This document shows positions 5,919 through 13,118 of a DNA stretch of 24,832 nt, piece after piece. Made by a program: the position numbers and the translations under genes. This DNA comes from CAMASH01 sp041746635 (GTDB taxonomy: Bacteria > Verrucomicrobiota > Verrucomicrobiia > Chthoniobacterales > Terrimicrobiaceae): assembly GCA_041746635.1 (NCBI GenBank), contig JBGTGQ010000086.1:1-24832 (forward strand). The letters run 5' to 3'. How positions within the stretch are numbered: position 1 is the stretch's first letter; each line of letters begins with the position of its first letter. The notes beneath the pieces were generated by a model. The model had not been told where the DNA came from. It worked only from the letters and a program-made list of their open reading frames with translations, and made no database searches.

Positions 5919-6772
5919 AGCAGTTCGAGCAACTCAATTCCTGATGGCAGGCCAGATTTGCTAACAGTCACATCGTAGTCCGCAAATGAACGTCCGACGG
6001 CTACGCTGGATTTGCGTCGGACGGTGACACGCTCGAAAAGCTTGTGCGCCGGGGCGTTACCCAAGGCAGATTGATGTTTGAAGACAACGAGCTTTTGCGG
6101 ACTCATCGTGCCGCGCGAGGCGGAACGGTCGTGATCAAACATCTGAGCCAGGGCTTGCCAGAACAGGGGGAGGTCGTCGTCGGAGAAGCCGGTTTCGTTG
6201 GCAAGATGTGCGCTGATGAAACCGTGGCAGCGGTAGAGGCCGTAGGGGATGAGGTTTTTGCGGCCCATGGTTTGATTGGGCGCGTCGGCTTCTTTGGCTT
6301 CGGTCACAGCCATGCGGGTGATGCTCAAGTCGAGCGGCAAGATGGGATCAATGCTGCGGCTAAAACTAATCTGCACCGGGCCGCGCACCTGGCCGGCATT
6401 TGAGCCGGTGGACATGACCGCGCCAAAGGTGCGGACATCGTAGAAGCGTTTGCACATTTCCGTGCGGGCCGATTGAACCTGCTTACGGTCGGCGGTTTTC
6501 TTCTTGCCGTCCACGTCGTTGCCGGCGGCTTTGTGGCCGTCGAGAATCTTGTCGTTCAACACCGAGCCTTGCTGCACGAAGATGTCGAAGGGCTGCTGGC
6601 CGTTTTTCGCGAGCAACGCGAAGTTCCGAATCTTGCGCTTGAGGCAGACATCGGAGACGAGGCCGTGCATATCCTGCGGATCAATGCGCGGGGAGTTGGC
6701 GGCATCAGGGTCGCCGTTGGGGTTGCCGTCTTTGCAGTCGAAGAGATAAACGAAGTCGTAGCGGTGGTTCAT
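5915..6772 (-). CDS. cas7: Cascade backbone protein Cas7 (Csd2, type I-C)
   Basis: Cas7 forms the filament that holds the crRNA spacer. The 285-residue length is normal for Csd2. The N-terminus is highly typical: YDFVYLFDCKDGNPNGDPDA, then NSPRIDPQDMHGLVSDVCLK with the GNPNGDPD loop and the KRKIRNF helix. The segment TFGAVMSTGSNAGQVRGPVQ followed by ISFSRSIDPI is also a family signature. It starts 55 bp after the cas8c stop. In ordinary I-C loci cas4 follows directly; here a Cas3 fragment and 1.9 kb of TA genes come next. Confidence 0.97.
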   Translation of the reverse strand: MNHRYDFVYLFDCKDGNPNGDPDAANSPRIDPQDMHGLVSDVCLKRKIRNFALLAKNGQQPFDIFVQQGSVLNDKILDGHKAAGNDVDGKKKTADRKQVQSARTEMCKRFYDVRTFGAVMSTGSNAGQVRGPVQISFSRSIDPILPLDLSITRMAVTEAKEADAPNQTMGRKNLIPYGLYRCHGFISAHLANETGFSDDDLPLFWQALAQMFDHDRSASRGTMSPQKLVVFKHQSALGNAPAHKLFERVTVRRKSSVAVGRSFADYDVTVSKSGLPSGIELLELL

Positions 6773-6827
6773 ATTCAGTTAATGGTTTGTTTGTTTTGAG
6801 ATTTGGGATTGTGGATCTTTGATTCGG

Positions 6828-7250
6828 TCAAGCGACGGTTGGTTGTTCTGCTTTTGCTTCAACTTCCTTGCGTTCCGCCGTGCGGCGGCGGTAGTCGGCT
6901 TTCTGGTGGTAATAGCCGAGGGCGAAACGGCCCTGGCCTTCGAGATCAAGCGTGGCGGGGAACTGGTCGCCCAGCGCGCAGGTGATGGCCTCAAAGTCTT
7001 TTTGCGCGTTGATCGCCTTGCCTTTTTTCCACCCGCCCTCGCCTTCGGCTTTGGCACTGTGGAATTGAGCGTTGCGGAACAGACGCCCCATAACCAGTGC
7101 GGGCGTTGTGCTGGCACTGGCGTAGTAGCGTTCGACAACGCCAGCGTTGACGCTGTTGAGTGCGGCACTTTGCAGTTCATCAAAGACTGCGAACAGGCGA
7201 CCACACAAGTAGGCGTGATCGCGGGATTCTGGATTCAGGTTTTCAGTCAT
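6828..7250 (-). CDS. cas11c: Probable internally translated small subunit Cas11c
   Basis: Type I-C systems are known to make Cas11c from an internal start within cas8c (McBride and colleagues, 2020). Here residue 460 of Cas8c is a methionine (ATG at 7250) directly after the low-complexity linker. From it runs a 140-residue segment, MTENLNPESRDHAYLCGRLF and onward, with the LCGRLFAVFDELQSAAL and ERYYASASTTPALVMGRLFR motifs of the Cas11-like C-terminal domain. A purine-rich GAAAG lies 8 nt before the ATG. The internal start is inference from position and precedent. Confidence 0.72.
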   Translation of the reverse strand: MTENLNPESRDHAYLCGRLFAVFDELQSAALNSVNAGVVERYYASASTTPALVMGRLFRNAQFHSAKAEGEGGWKKGKAINAQKDFEAITCALGDQFPATLDLEGQGRFALGYYHQKADYRRRTAERKEVEAKAEQPTVA

Positions 7251-8627
7251 GGTGTTGTCTTTCGTTTGAGTGTTGTTGGTTTGTGAATTAGGAGAACGGC
7301 GAAGGCACGCTTTGATGAGGGCGAGGCGGGCGAGAATGACCGCGTTACGCAGGGCATCCTCGCCTTTCGGTTCGATTTGTTGCCGCTTCAATGCTGCGGC
7401 GAGCGCGGACTGCGGCAACGGCGTTCCGCGCAACGCCGCATGAAGCAACTGGGTGGAAACTTGCGGCGACAATTCGTCCAGTTCCTTGCGCACCAGGCCA
7501 AACAGCAGCGCGTAGAATTTGAAATCGCGTTTCACACCCGCACCGTCCAGCGAAACGATGCCGAGGTCTTCAAACCATTGTGCGATGTGCCGCCGCACTT
7601 CGGGCACGGTACTTTCAAGCCAGTCGCGCACCATGACCCGCGCGCCATTGCCGGACAAGCTGAGGGCGTAATAGGCGTTGTCGTCGAAGTGGGTGGGCAC
7701 TTGACCGGTGTGAGCGGACTTCAGGAGCGTGGCCACGGCGTTTTCATCGGCGTTCGCCAGAATGTCCACAGGGTCGTAATCCAGTTCCTTGCGCGTCCAG
7801 TGGAGGTGGATGGTGTTGTTGAAGGCGAGCCGTTGCGCGCGGCTTTTCTCGATAAGGATGTTAAATGCGGAACGGATTTTCAATTCAGCGGGCGCGGACA
7901 GGGCCGCGTTCTGTGCCTGCTCCAAGCCATAAGAACAGAACGAATCTTTATCGAAGCTGATGAGATTCGTGCCAGTGGCGAGGCCGCCGGGAACGCCTTT
8001 GATCTTCTCGGTGGTGTCGAGCGTTTCTGCCAGTTCGCCGGTGGCGACACAAATGCGGCGACTGCGGGCTTTTGCGCCGGTGGCCGGGCGACTACGGCGG
8101 TTGCGCCAGAAAGTTTTCAGGCTTTCGGAATCGAGCAATTGTGTCCCATCCACGGAAAAGGTCGCGTTGTCCGAAGGTTTGGCTTTGGCGTCGACCAGTT
8201 GGCGGTGGAGTTCGGCGAGACTGGCCTCGTCGCGCAGGAACTTAACCACGGCCTGCAAACAGGATGACTCATCGGGACACGCGCCAGCAGCCTCTTCCAG
8301 CATGGCTTGGAAATAGGTGTGTTGCACGCGACGGGCCACGGCTTTCTCCGTAGCCTTGGGATCGAGCAGCAACGTGGCCCGCTCCAATGTGTCGCAGAGA
8401 AAATGCGATTTCGTGCCTTGGTTCAGTTCGTTGGGCGACGTGAATGGCCGCATGAGCATTTTAGGGCGCGGCTTCTTTTCGTCGGGATTTTCAAACAGCG
8501 GAATTGGGCCACCAGCGAGTTTGCCGTCAAGGTCGAGCGGGATGAGCCAGCGAACGGCTGCGGCTTCAAAATCCGCGTCGCCAAGATTTTCCCGTTCGGC
8601 GTAGGCGATGAGGGCTTGGAGCATCAT
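6828..8627 (-). CDS. cas8c: Cascade large subunit Cas8c (Csd1)
   Basis: Cas8c recognises the PAM and opens target DNA. The 599-residue protein opens MMLQALIAYAERENLGDADF, followed by the family segments WLIPLDLDGK, GGPIPLF and HFLCDTLERATLLLD. LISFDKDSFCSYGLEQAQNA is also typical of Csd1. Its start overlaps the cas5c stop by 4 bp (ATGA). The C-terminal ~140 residues form the small-subunit region (separate entry), joined through a short Asn/Thr/Gln-rich linker (SQTNNTQTKDNT). No frameshift or missing segment is apparent. Confidence 0.96.
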   Translation of the reverse strand: MMLQALIAYAERENLGDADFEAAAVRWLIPLDLDGKLAGGPIPLFENPDEKKPRPKMLMRPFTSPNELNQGTKSHFLCDTLERATLLLDPKATEKAVARRVQHTYFQAMLEEAAGACPDESSCLQAVVKFLRDEASLAELHRQLVDAKAKPSDNATFSVDGTQLLDSESLKTFWRNRRSRPATGAKARSRRICVATGELAETLDTTEKIKGVPGGLATGTNLISFDKDSFCSYGLEQAQNAALSAPAELKIRSAFNILIEKSRAQRLAFNNTIHLHWTRKELDYDPVDILANADENAVATLLKSAHTGQVPTHFDDNAYYALSLSGNGARVMVRDWLESTVPEVRRHIAQWFEDLGIVSLDGAGVKRDFKFYALLFGLVRKELDELSPQVSTQLLHAALRGTPLPQSALAAALKRQQIEPKGEDALRNAVILARLALIKACLRRSPNSQTNNTQTKDNTMTENLNPESRDHAYLCGRLFAVFDELQSAALNSVNAGVVERYYASASTTPALVMGRLFRNAQFHSAKAEGEGGWKKGKAINAQKDFEAITCALGDQFPATLDLEGQGRFALGYYHQKADYRRRTAERKEVEAKAEQPTVA

Positions 8628-9340
8628 GGCGCACCTCCGAGTTGTTTCTTCATTTCGTTCCAGTCGGGGACGTTGAGCACGCCGTCTTTGAGACTCGCGG
8701 GGAAGAAAGTGATGCGTGGCGCTGGCTTTTCCACCTTGCCGGGCAACTGGTCCTTGGCCACATCAAGATTAAACACGTCGTAGAGCATGAGGCCGAGGTC
8801 GGTGTCGGGATTGAGGCCGGGCGTGACGCGCATGGCGGATTCTTCGGCCAATTCAAAGTGCGCCGGGAATTCGCGGCAACCGAAACACGGCTGGGCGAAG
8901 CATTGGCCCTTCTCCGCGCGGCGCTGAAACATGGCGAGATACTTCACAGGCGAATCTTCGCCGTTGTCCTCATCGTTGGAAGGTTTGCGACGCGGCAAAC
9001 CGGCCAGCGGCGTCAGATGCAGGCTGGCTTCGATGACGTATTCCACGTCACGCAAAGCGAGCGTGTTGCGCTGGGTGCGATCCTCATCGGCCAGCAATGG
9101 CTCGGGATTGCGCGGCGAGAGGCGGGACTTCACTTCGTTGCGCCGGAAAGCGAGGAAGCGGACGGGTTTCTTCACGGCGATACGGCGGATGCGCCAGCGG
9201 AACTGCGGCTTGTAGAGGATGGCTTCCAGCAAACCGCGCGCGGCACTGGGCGTGATGACGGCGTAGCTCACGCGTTCGACTTTCATTTCGGGCCGGGTGA
9301 AACAGGCGAGGTCGCCCCAGGTTCGCAGGTGGATGGTCAT
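8624..9340 (-). CDS. cas5c: crRNA-processing endoribonuclease Cas5c (Cas5d)
   Basis: In type I-C, which lacks Cas6, Cas5c cuts the repeat RNA and stays on the 5' handle. This 238-residue protein has the N-terminal RAMP core (HLRTWGDLACFTRPEMKVER), the helix SAARGLLEAILYKPQFRWRI with Tyr43 at about the position of the catalytic Tyr46 of Bacillus halodurans Cas5d, and the signature EKGQCFAQPCFGCREFPAHF. The Lys-His pair known from B. halodurans is Lys-Tyr here (VKYLAMF), a variation I recall from other Cas5c proteins. It lies 2 bp after the unknown gene and overlaps cas8c by 4 bp. Confidence 0.95.
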   Translation of the reverse strand: MTIHLRTWGDLACFTRPEMKVERVSYAVITPSAARGLLEAILYKPQFRWRIRRIAVKKPVRFLAFRRNEVKSRLSPRNPEPLLADEDRTQRNTLALRDVEYVIEASLHLTPLAGLPRRKPSNDEDNGEDSPVKYLAMFQRRAEKGQCFAQPCFGCREFPAHFELAEESAMRVTPGLNPDTDLGLMLYDVFNLDVAKDQLPGKVEKPAPRITFFPASLKDGVLNVPDWNEMKKQLGGAP

Positions 9341-9342
9341 AG

Positions 9343-9849
9343 CTAGTTGCGTTGGTTTCGGTTCAATGCGTAGGCGAAAACGTGTTGCTCGTTTGGCGAT
9401 GAATTTCCTTCGTGGCGTCTTGCCACAGCGAGTTCAGGCAAGCGCCGCACAGCAACGCGGACTTCCTCCGGAGAGTCAGCCCGTAGGTCGATCCAGCACG
9501 AAGTTGGCATGAGGAGTTCAGCCTCATCATATGGGTGCAATCGAGGCCTTGACCGAACGCCCACAAACCAGTTCGTCGCTCGCGGCGCATTCGAGTGAAT
9601 GTGCCGAACTACTTGCTGGATTATTTCGTCGACTGCCATGTTTTTATTTACACCAAGCATTTCAATGGCGTTACTCAATCGCAGGTAGATAGACTTGTCA
9701 ATCGCCCTTTTTGAAAACTTGTGGTCAGATGAATCGCGTTCGCCGGAAACGGTGCGGATTGAAATATTGAGATGCTCGGTACGAAGAATGGCCGGTCGGG
9801 TGAAAGCTCGACCGGCCGTCTTATTGAATCTGGGTTGTTTCTTCACCAT
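9343..9849 (-). CDS. Unrecognised protein encoded between cas3 and cas5c
   Basis: A 168-residue protein that I do not recognise. The ATG at 9849 overlaps the cas3 stop by 7 bp and the stop is 2 bp before cas5c, so it is packed into the operon like a real cas-operon gene. The frame is open further upstream to 9918 but there it only mirrors cas3. Visible features: a basic N-terminus, a helical segment around SIYLRLSNAIEMLGVNK and MAVDEIIQQVVRHIHSN, and a C-terminal part with WIDLRADSPEEVRVAVRRLP that looks like an alpha/beta fold. No signal peptide or membrane segment. The DNA is less GC-rich than the neighbouring cas genes. Standard I-C operons have no gene here. The first ~40 codons overlap a repeat-like element on the other strand, so the true start could be further in (for example 9660). 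Confidence 0.6.
   Translation of the reverse strand: MVKKQPRFNKTAGRAFTRPAILRTEHLNISIRTVSGERDSSDHKFSKRAIDKSIYLRLSNAIEMLGVNKNMAVDEIIQQVVRHIHSNAPRATNWFVGVRSRPRLHPYDEAELLMPTSCWIDLRADSPEEVRVAVRRLPELAVARRHEGNSSPNEQHVFAYALNRNQRN
9733..9830 (+). other. crRNA-like element (degenerate repeat, short spacer, hairpin) antisense to the cas operon
   Basis: On the + strand 9733-9765 begins ATCGC and ends GGTGCGGATTGAAAT. The array repeat in transcribed sense begins ATCGC and ends GGCGCGGATTGAAAC, so 13 of the last 15 bases agree and both differences are transitions. Between lies a 5-bp stem with a GAAA loop (CGCCG, GAAA, CGGTG) in place of the 10-bp UUCG hairpin. After 24 nt comes a second hairpin with a perfect 9-bp stem (GGCCGGTCG 9790-9798, CGACCGGCC 9809-9817) followed by TTATTGAATC, weakly like the handle. 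This repeat-spacer-repeat order resembles CreA/CreR-type RNAs. I see no good promoter upstream, so expression is unproven. Confidence 0.35.
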
Positions 9850-12131
9850 AGCATGTTGTCCAGATGCCCGAGTCCTAAGTCTTCGTCGTAGTCGGAATTC
9901 CAAACCCAGAAGTTCCAATCCTCGGCGGGCTGGTAGGTGTAGCCTTTGGCTTGCGCATCAAAGAATTCGCCTTGGTAAAGATTCACGCAGTAGCGCTGGG
10001 CTTCGCGACATTCGCTGGCGGTCAGGTATTTTTGAGTGCGGAGTTTGTCGGCAAGTTCTTCGCCACGCTTCCACTTTACCAACACGGCGCGGGTTTCGTT
10101 GCCGACTAATTGGCACTCTTGCGCGGCTTTCGGGAAATTGAATTCTTCGCTCGCTGCAAACACGGGATCAAGGGAACGCGATTCCGGGCCAAGCAGGCCG
10201 TAGAGTTCCGCGAAGTATTCGGCGTAGAACGCCGGCTGATGAATTCTCGATTGCGCCTCGGCAAAGCGCGCGAGAAAACTTTCCGTGATCTTCATCACCT
10301 GCTCGTAGCCTCTGGGCAAATGTCCGCCGTCCTTGGGCCGGAACACCGTCACCGGACAGGGTTCGGGTTGACGGCCTTCGCGGTTACAGCGACCGGCGGT
10401 TTGGATGATGGAATCCAGCGGGCCAAGTGCGCGAAACGCAACGGGGAAATCCACGTCCACGCCCGCTTCGATGAGCTGGGTGGAAACGAGACGGCAGGGT
10501 TTGCCGTCCGCAAGCTGGCGGCGGATGACTTGGAGTTTCTCTTGCCGATGCGCCGGACAAAGGCGCGCGGAAAGGTGGAAGGCGGACTTCGGTTCGACAG
10601 ACTGGACCAAGCGGAACAGTTCGCGCGCGTCTTTGGTGGTGTTGACCACGCACAACGATTGCGGAACGGCGGTCAACTGTGCGGCCAGGTCAGTCCACGA
10701 CATTTCTGCTCGCGGTTCAGGAAGTTCGATGCGAGTGCGCCGCAAGGTTTCCGCCATTGCCCCCGGATTGGAAGAAATCTCCACCGGCTGCCAGTCGTAA
10801 GGCAGTGCCTTGCCCGCCGAGGCAAACGCCGGTTGCGTTGCGGTCATGAATACCGCGCTAACGCCGTAATCGCGCACGAGCAGGCTCACGCCGGAAAGCA
10901 GCGAGGGAACGAGGCGCGTCGGCAGGGTTTGCACCTCGTCGAACAAGACCACCGAGCGACCGATGTTGTGGAGCTTGCGGCAATCCGAGGGGCGATTGCT
11001 GAACAGGCTTTGAAAGAACTGCACATTGGTGGTGACCACCAGCGGCGAAGCCCAATTCTCCGCCGCAAGCCGGGCACGGCGCAGGCGTTCATCTTCGGAG
11101 TCGCGGCCTTGATCCTCCTTGCGTTCGCGCGGCGCGACGGCGCTGTGGTGTTCCAGCACAAAATCCAGGCCGAACACCGGCTCAAACAGTTCGCGATAAA
11201 TGCGGGCAGTTTGCTCAATGATGCTGGTGAATGGAATCACCACGATGACGCGGCGGAAGCGGCGCGAATCATTCTCAGCGAGCGCGGAGTTGTGATGAAC
11301 GATGTGTTGCAAAGCGAAGGCGAGCGATGACAGCGTTTTGCCGCTGCCGGTGGGGGAAGTGAGCGTGAACAAGCCGGGCAGCTTTTCGGCAGCGCTCAAA
11401 CAGTCGCGGAGCAATTGCTGGCGCAACGTATTGACCGATCCGTCCGCAGGCTTGGAAGCCAAGCACTGCCGCAAGATTAGCAGCGCTCGATCCGGCTGAA
11501 GGTCGGGCACAACTCGCTCGGCGGTTTGTTTCGCGTCGAAATGCTTTTCCGTGTCGAGTCGGTCCGCATCCACCAGGCAACTGAGGAGCATTCGGGCACG
11601 GAGAGCTTCTTCAAATCGCTGCTCCTTCGCAATGGGTTGCGGCGCGAAGGGAGGCATCGTCAAACCTTCCTGATTGAATCGAGACAGCAAGGTGGCGCTG
11701 TCCTCCGGGCATTGGCCGGTGAGTTCCAAGCGGCGGCTGGCATCAGCAAAACTGGAAACGGTCATCTTCAAGGGCATTCCGGTTTCAGCGTCATGCAACG
11801 CCGGAATCCCGGTGTGATGTCCATCGGTAGCGAACGCCACCGCCCAGGCTTTGAGCGCGGCGGCGTGAGTTGCTCCCGCCGCCCAATGGTTGATTCCATG
11901 AATAGCGGGATTACGGAGGCGCAACTGAAACCTTTCCGCATACTTTCCCAAATCATGGAGCAATCCGGCCAAATTTGCTTCGGCAGTGAGGTCAATCGGA
12001 GCAGCGAATCGTTGCGCCAAATCTGCCACGCTGCGGAGGTGATCATTCAGAAACTGCCATTTACCTGAGCCTTCCGGCAGCGGCTTGCCGAGTTCATCAT
12101 TCGCAGTGTGTGCGTAGAACTTCATCTTCAT
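9843..12131 (-). CDS. cas3: CRISPR effector nuclease-helicase Cas3
   Basis: Cas3 is recruited by Cascade to unwind and degrade target DNA. The 762-residue protein has an N-terminal HD nuclease domain with His31, the HDLGK motif (His59-Asp60), His82 and His105-His106. The superfamily 2 helicase follows: Walker A in LTSPTGSGKTLSSLAF (about 257-272), the DEVQ box (398-401) in VVLFDEVQTLP, FMTATQPAF, and motifs V-VI in STQLIEAGVDVDF and IIQTAGRCNREG. The C-terminal domain ends at VWNSDYDEDLGLGHLDNMLW. All motifs are intact. It is the first full cas gene of the effector operon, 1 bp after a small ORF that carries a decayed cas3/cas5 chimera. Confidence 0.97.
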   Translation of the reverse strand: MKMKFYAHTANDELGKPLPEGSGKWQFLNDHLRSVADLAQRFAAPIDLTAEANLAGLLHDLGKYAERFQLRLRNPAIHGINHWAAGATHAAALKAWAVAFATDGHHTGIPALHDAETGMPLKMTVSSFADASRRLELTGQCPEDSATLLSRFNQEGLTMPPFAPQPIAKEQRFEEALRARMLLSCLVDADRLDTEKHFDAKQTAERVVPDLQPDRALLILRQCLASKPADGSVNTLRQQLLRDCLSAAEKLPGLFTLTSPTGSGKTLSSLAFALQHIVHHNSALAENDSRRFRRVIVVIPFTSIIEQTARIYRELFEPVFGLDFVLEHHSAVAPRERKEDQGRDSEDERLRRARLAAENWASPLVVTTNVQFFQSLFSNRPSDCRKLHNIGRSVVLFDEVQTLPTRLVPSLLSGVSLLVRDYGVSAVFMTATQPAFASAGKALPYDWQPVEISSNPGAMAETLRRTRIELPEPRAEMSWTDLAAQLTAVPQSLCVVNTTKDARELFRLVQSVEPKSAFHLSARLCPAHRQEKLQVIRRQLADGKPCRLVSTQLIEAGVDVDFPVAFRALGPLDSIIQTAGRCNREGRQPEPCPVTVFRPKDGGHLPRGYEQVMKITESFLARFAEAQSRIHQPAFYAEYFAELYGLLGPESRSLDPVFAASEEFNFPKAAQECQLVGNETRAVLVKWKRGEELADKLRTQKYLTASECREAQRYCVNLYQGEFFDAQAKGYTYQPAEDWNFWVWNSDYDEDLGLGHLDNMLW

Positions 12132-12132
12132 C

Positions 12133-12417
12133 TCAGTTCCAATTCATCCCGTTTTGCATCTGGTCGAACCCAATCCGCAGCATGGTGCGCAGTCCGTGGT
12201 TCTCGCTTGCGCAGACGCGCGTCTCCGGGCGGAACGGGCCAAAATAGTCCGGCGCGAATTCCTTCCAGCCCAGACACGGCTGGTAAAACCATTGGTTGCG
12301 CTTCAACGCAACCGGCAGCCGGTTGCCATTCTCGTCCTCGGCCGTATGGGCGTAAAAGTTCAAGGGGCGGGATTTGATGGCGGAGGATAGACAGCCGGTG
12401 CGGCGGCGGGAAGCCAC
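12133..12417 (-). pseudogene. Small ORF joining a Cas3 N-terminus to a Cas5c-like C-terminus
   Basis: The frame ends 1 bp before the cas3 ATG. Residues 20-35 read NFYAHTAEDENGNRLP, matching the start of local Cas3 (KFYAHTANDELGKPLP) at 11 of 15 positions from Phe. The next part, NQWFYQPCLGWKEFAPDYFG, matches the Cas5c signature (local QCFAQPCFGCREFPAHF). So the start of a cas3 appears joined to the later part of a cas5, as one large deletion across an ancestral cas3-cas5 pair would produce. Codons differ from the local genes, so it is not a recent copy. The first 18 residues have no such match, and a TTG at 12363 could be the original start. It may still be translated and coupled to cas3. Confidence 0.6.
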
Positions 12418-12574
12418 GATTCACCCAGTTGTGAAAATGTGAGTTTTCGTTGGGTCATGCGCGAAATTTAGCCGAGGGGGTGGGACAAATACGGTCCCAC
12501 GCCGTCGCATTTTACAGGGGAGCCAAAAATTTTGGTGGTTTGATTTTTTTGCGGTGAAGAGTAATTCTTCTTTC
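12418..12574. promoter_or_regulatory. Divergent promoter region of the cas operon and an antitoxin gene
   Basis: This 157-bp region separates the leftward cas operon from the rightward antitoxin gene. It holds an inverted repeat with 7-bp arms (GTGGGAC 12480-12486, GTCCCAC 12494-12500) and a near-centre palindrome CCAAAAATTTTGG (12523-12535) 39 bp before the antitoxin ATG, a likely operator. I cannot identify clear -35/-10 boxes for either direction. Confidence 0.5.
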
Positions 12575-12796
12575 ATGAGCACGATTCAGGAGATCGAGAA
12601 AGCGATTGAGGGATTGCCGAAATCTGAATTTTGGAAATTGACGGATCGCCTGATCGCCCGACGGGACGACGCTTGGGCCGAGCAAATGGAAGCCGATGCC
12701 AAGGCGGGAAGGCTTGATTTTCTTTTTTCCGAGGCGGAAGAAGAGTCCCGGGCCGGACGCCTGCGCCCCTGGCCGGACGCGACCGGACGTGAATGA
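12575..12796 (+). CDS. Antitoxin of a RelE-type module, divergent from the cas operon
   Basis: A 73-residue acidic protein starting MSTIQEIEKAIEGLPKSEFW, with DDAWAEQMEADAKAGRLDFL and AEEESRAGRLRPWP in the second half. That is a common antitoxin family found directly before RelE-like toxins. I chose the ATG at 12575; an in-frame ATG at 12554 lies upstream but the family start fits the second. The stop overlaps the toxin ATG (ATGA). It is intact while its toxin is frameshifted. Lying head-to-head with the cas operon, its autoregulation could touch the cas promoter. Confidence 0.78.
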   Translation: MSTIQEIEKAIEGLPKSEFWKLTDRLIARRDDAWAEQMEADAKAGRLDFLFSEAEEESRAGRLRPWPDATGRE

Positions 12797-13060
12797 TTTC
12801 CAAGGCCACCCAGGCGGTTTTGGAAATGCCATGATGCCTTGCCCGGACACGTCCAGGACCTCGCCTTGAAAAATTACCGGCTCTGGCAAGGGAATCGCAG
12901 GCACCCGTCCCTGGACTTCAAAAGGTTGCACGGCTCCGGTGAGAGATTCTCAGTCAGGGTGGGAAACCATCATCGCGCGATTGGCCGGGAAATTCCGGGC
13001 GGAGTCGAATGGGTCTGGATCGGTTCGCATGAGGAATACAATGGCTTGGTCAGCAGATGA
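12793..13060 (+). pseudogene. RelE-family toxin with a one-base frameshift
   Basis: The ATG at 12793 gives MISKATQ, then the frame runs to a stop at 12832. In the next frame RRFWKCHDALPGHVQDLALK continues with NYRLWQGNRRHPSLDFKRLH and ends VEWVWIGSHEEYNGLVSR, the standard course of this RelE family. Joining after Gln7 requires removing one G at 12813-12814, which gives QRFWKCHD as in relatives. The toxin is thus inactivated by a +1 change near its start, unless a downstream TTG (12839) yields a shortened protein. Antitoxin and toxin overlap by 4 bp. Confidence 0.8.
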
Positions 13061-13118
13061 AATCGGCTTGCGTCCGGCTTGCCGGAGGCAGGAAAGCCTG
13101 TTTTGCTTTTCCCTTTCC

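Noticed and set aside
6465..6480. Further handle-like sequence (CCGATTGAACC) inside cas7
   Set aside because: Only 9 of 11 bases match and no stem precedes it; matches of this quality are expected by chance.
9695..9725. Promoter for the crRNA-like element (TTGTCA at 9695)
   Set aside because: No acceptable -10 box lies at 16-18 bp, so I do not claim a promoter.
12839..13060. Intact short toxin starting at TTG 12839
   Set aside because: The family's N-terminal helix is encoded upstream in another frame, so this is the rear part of a frameshifted gene.
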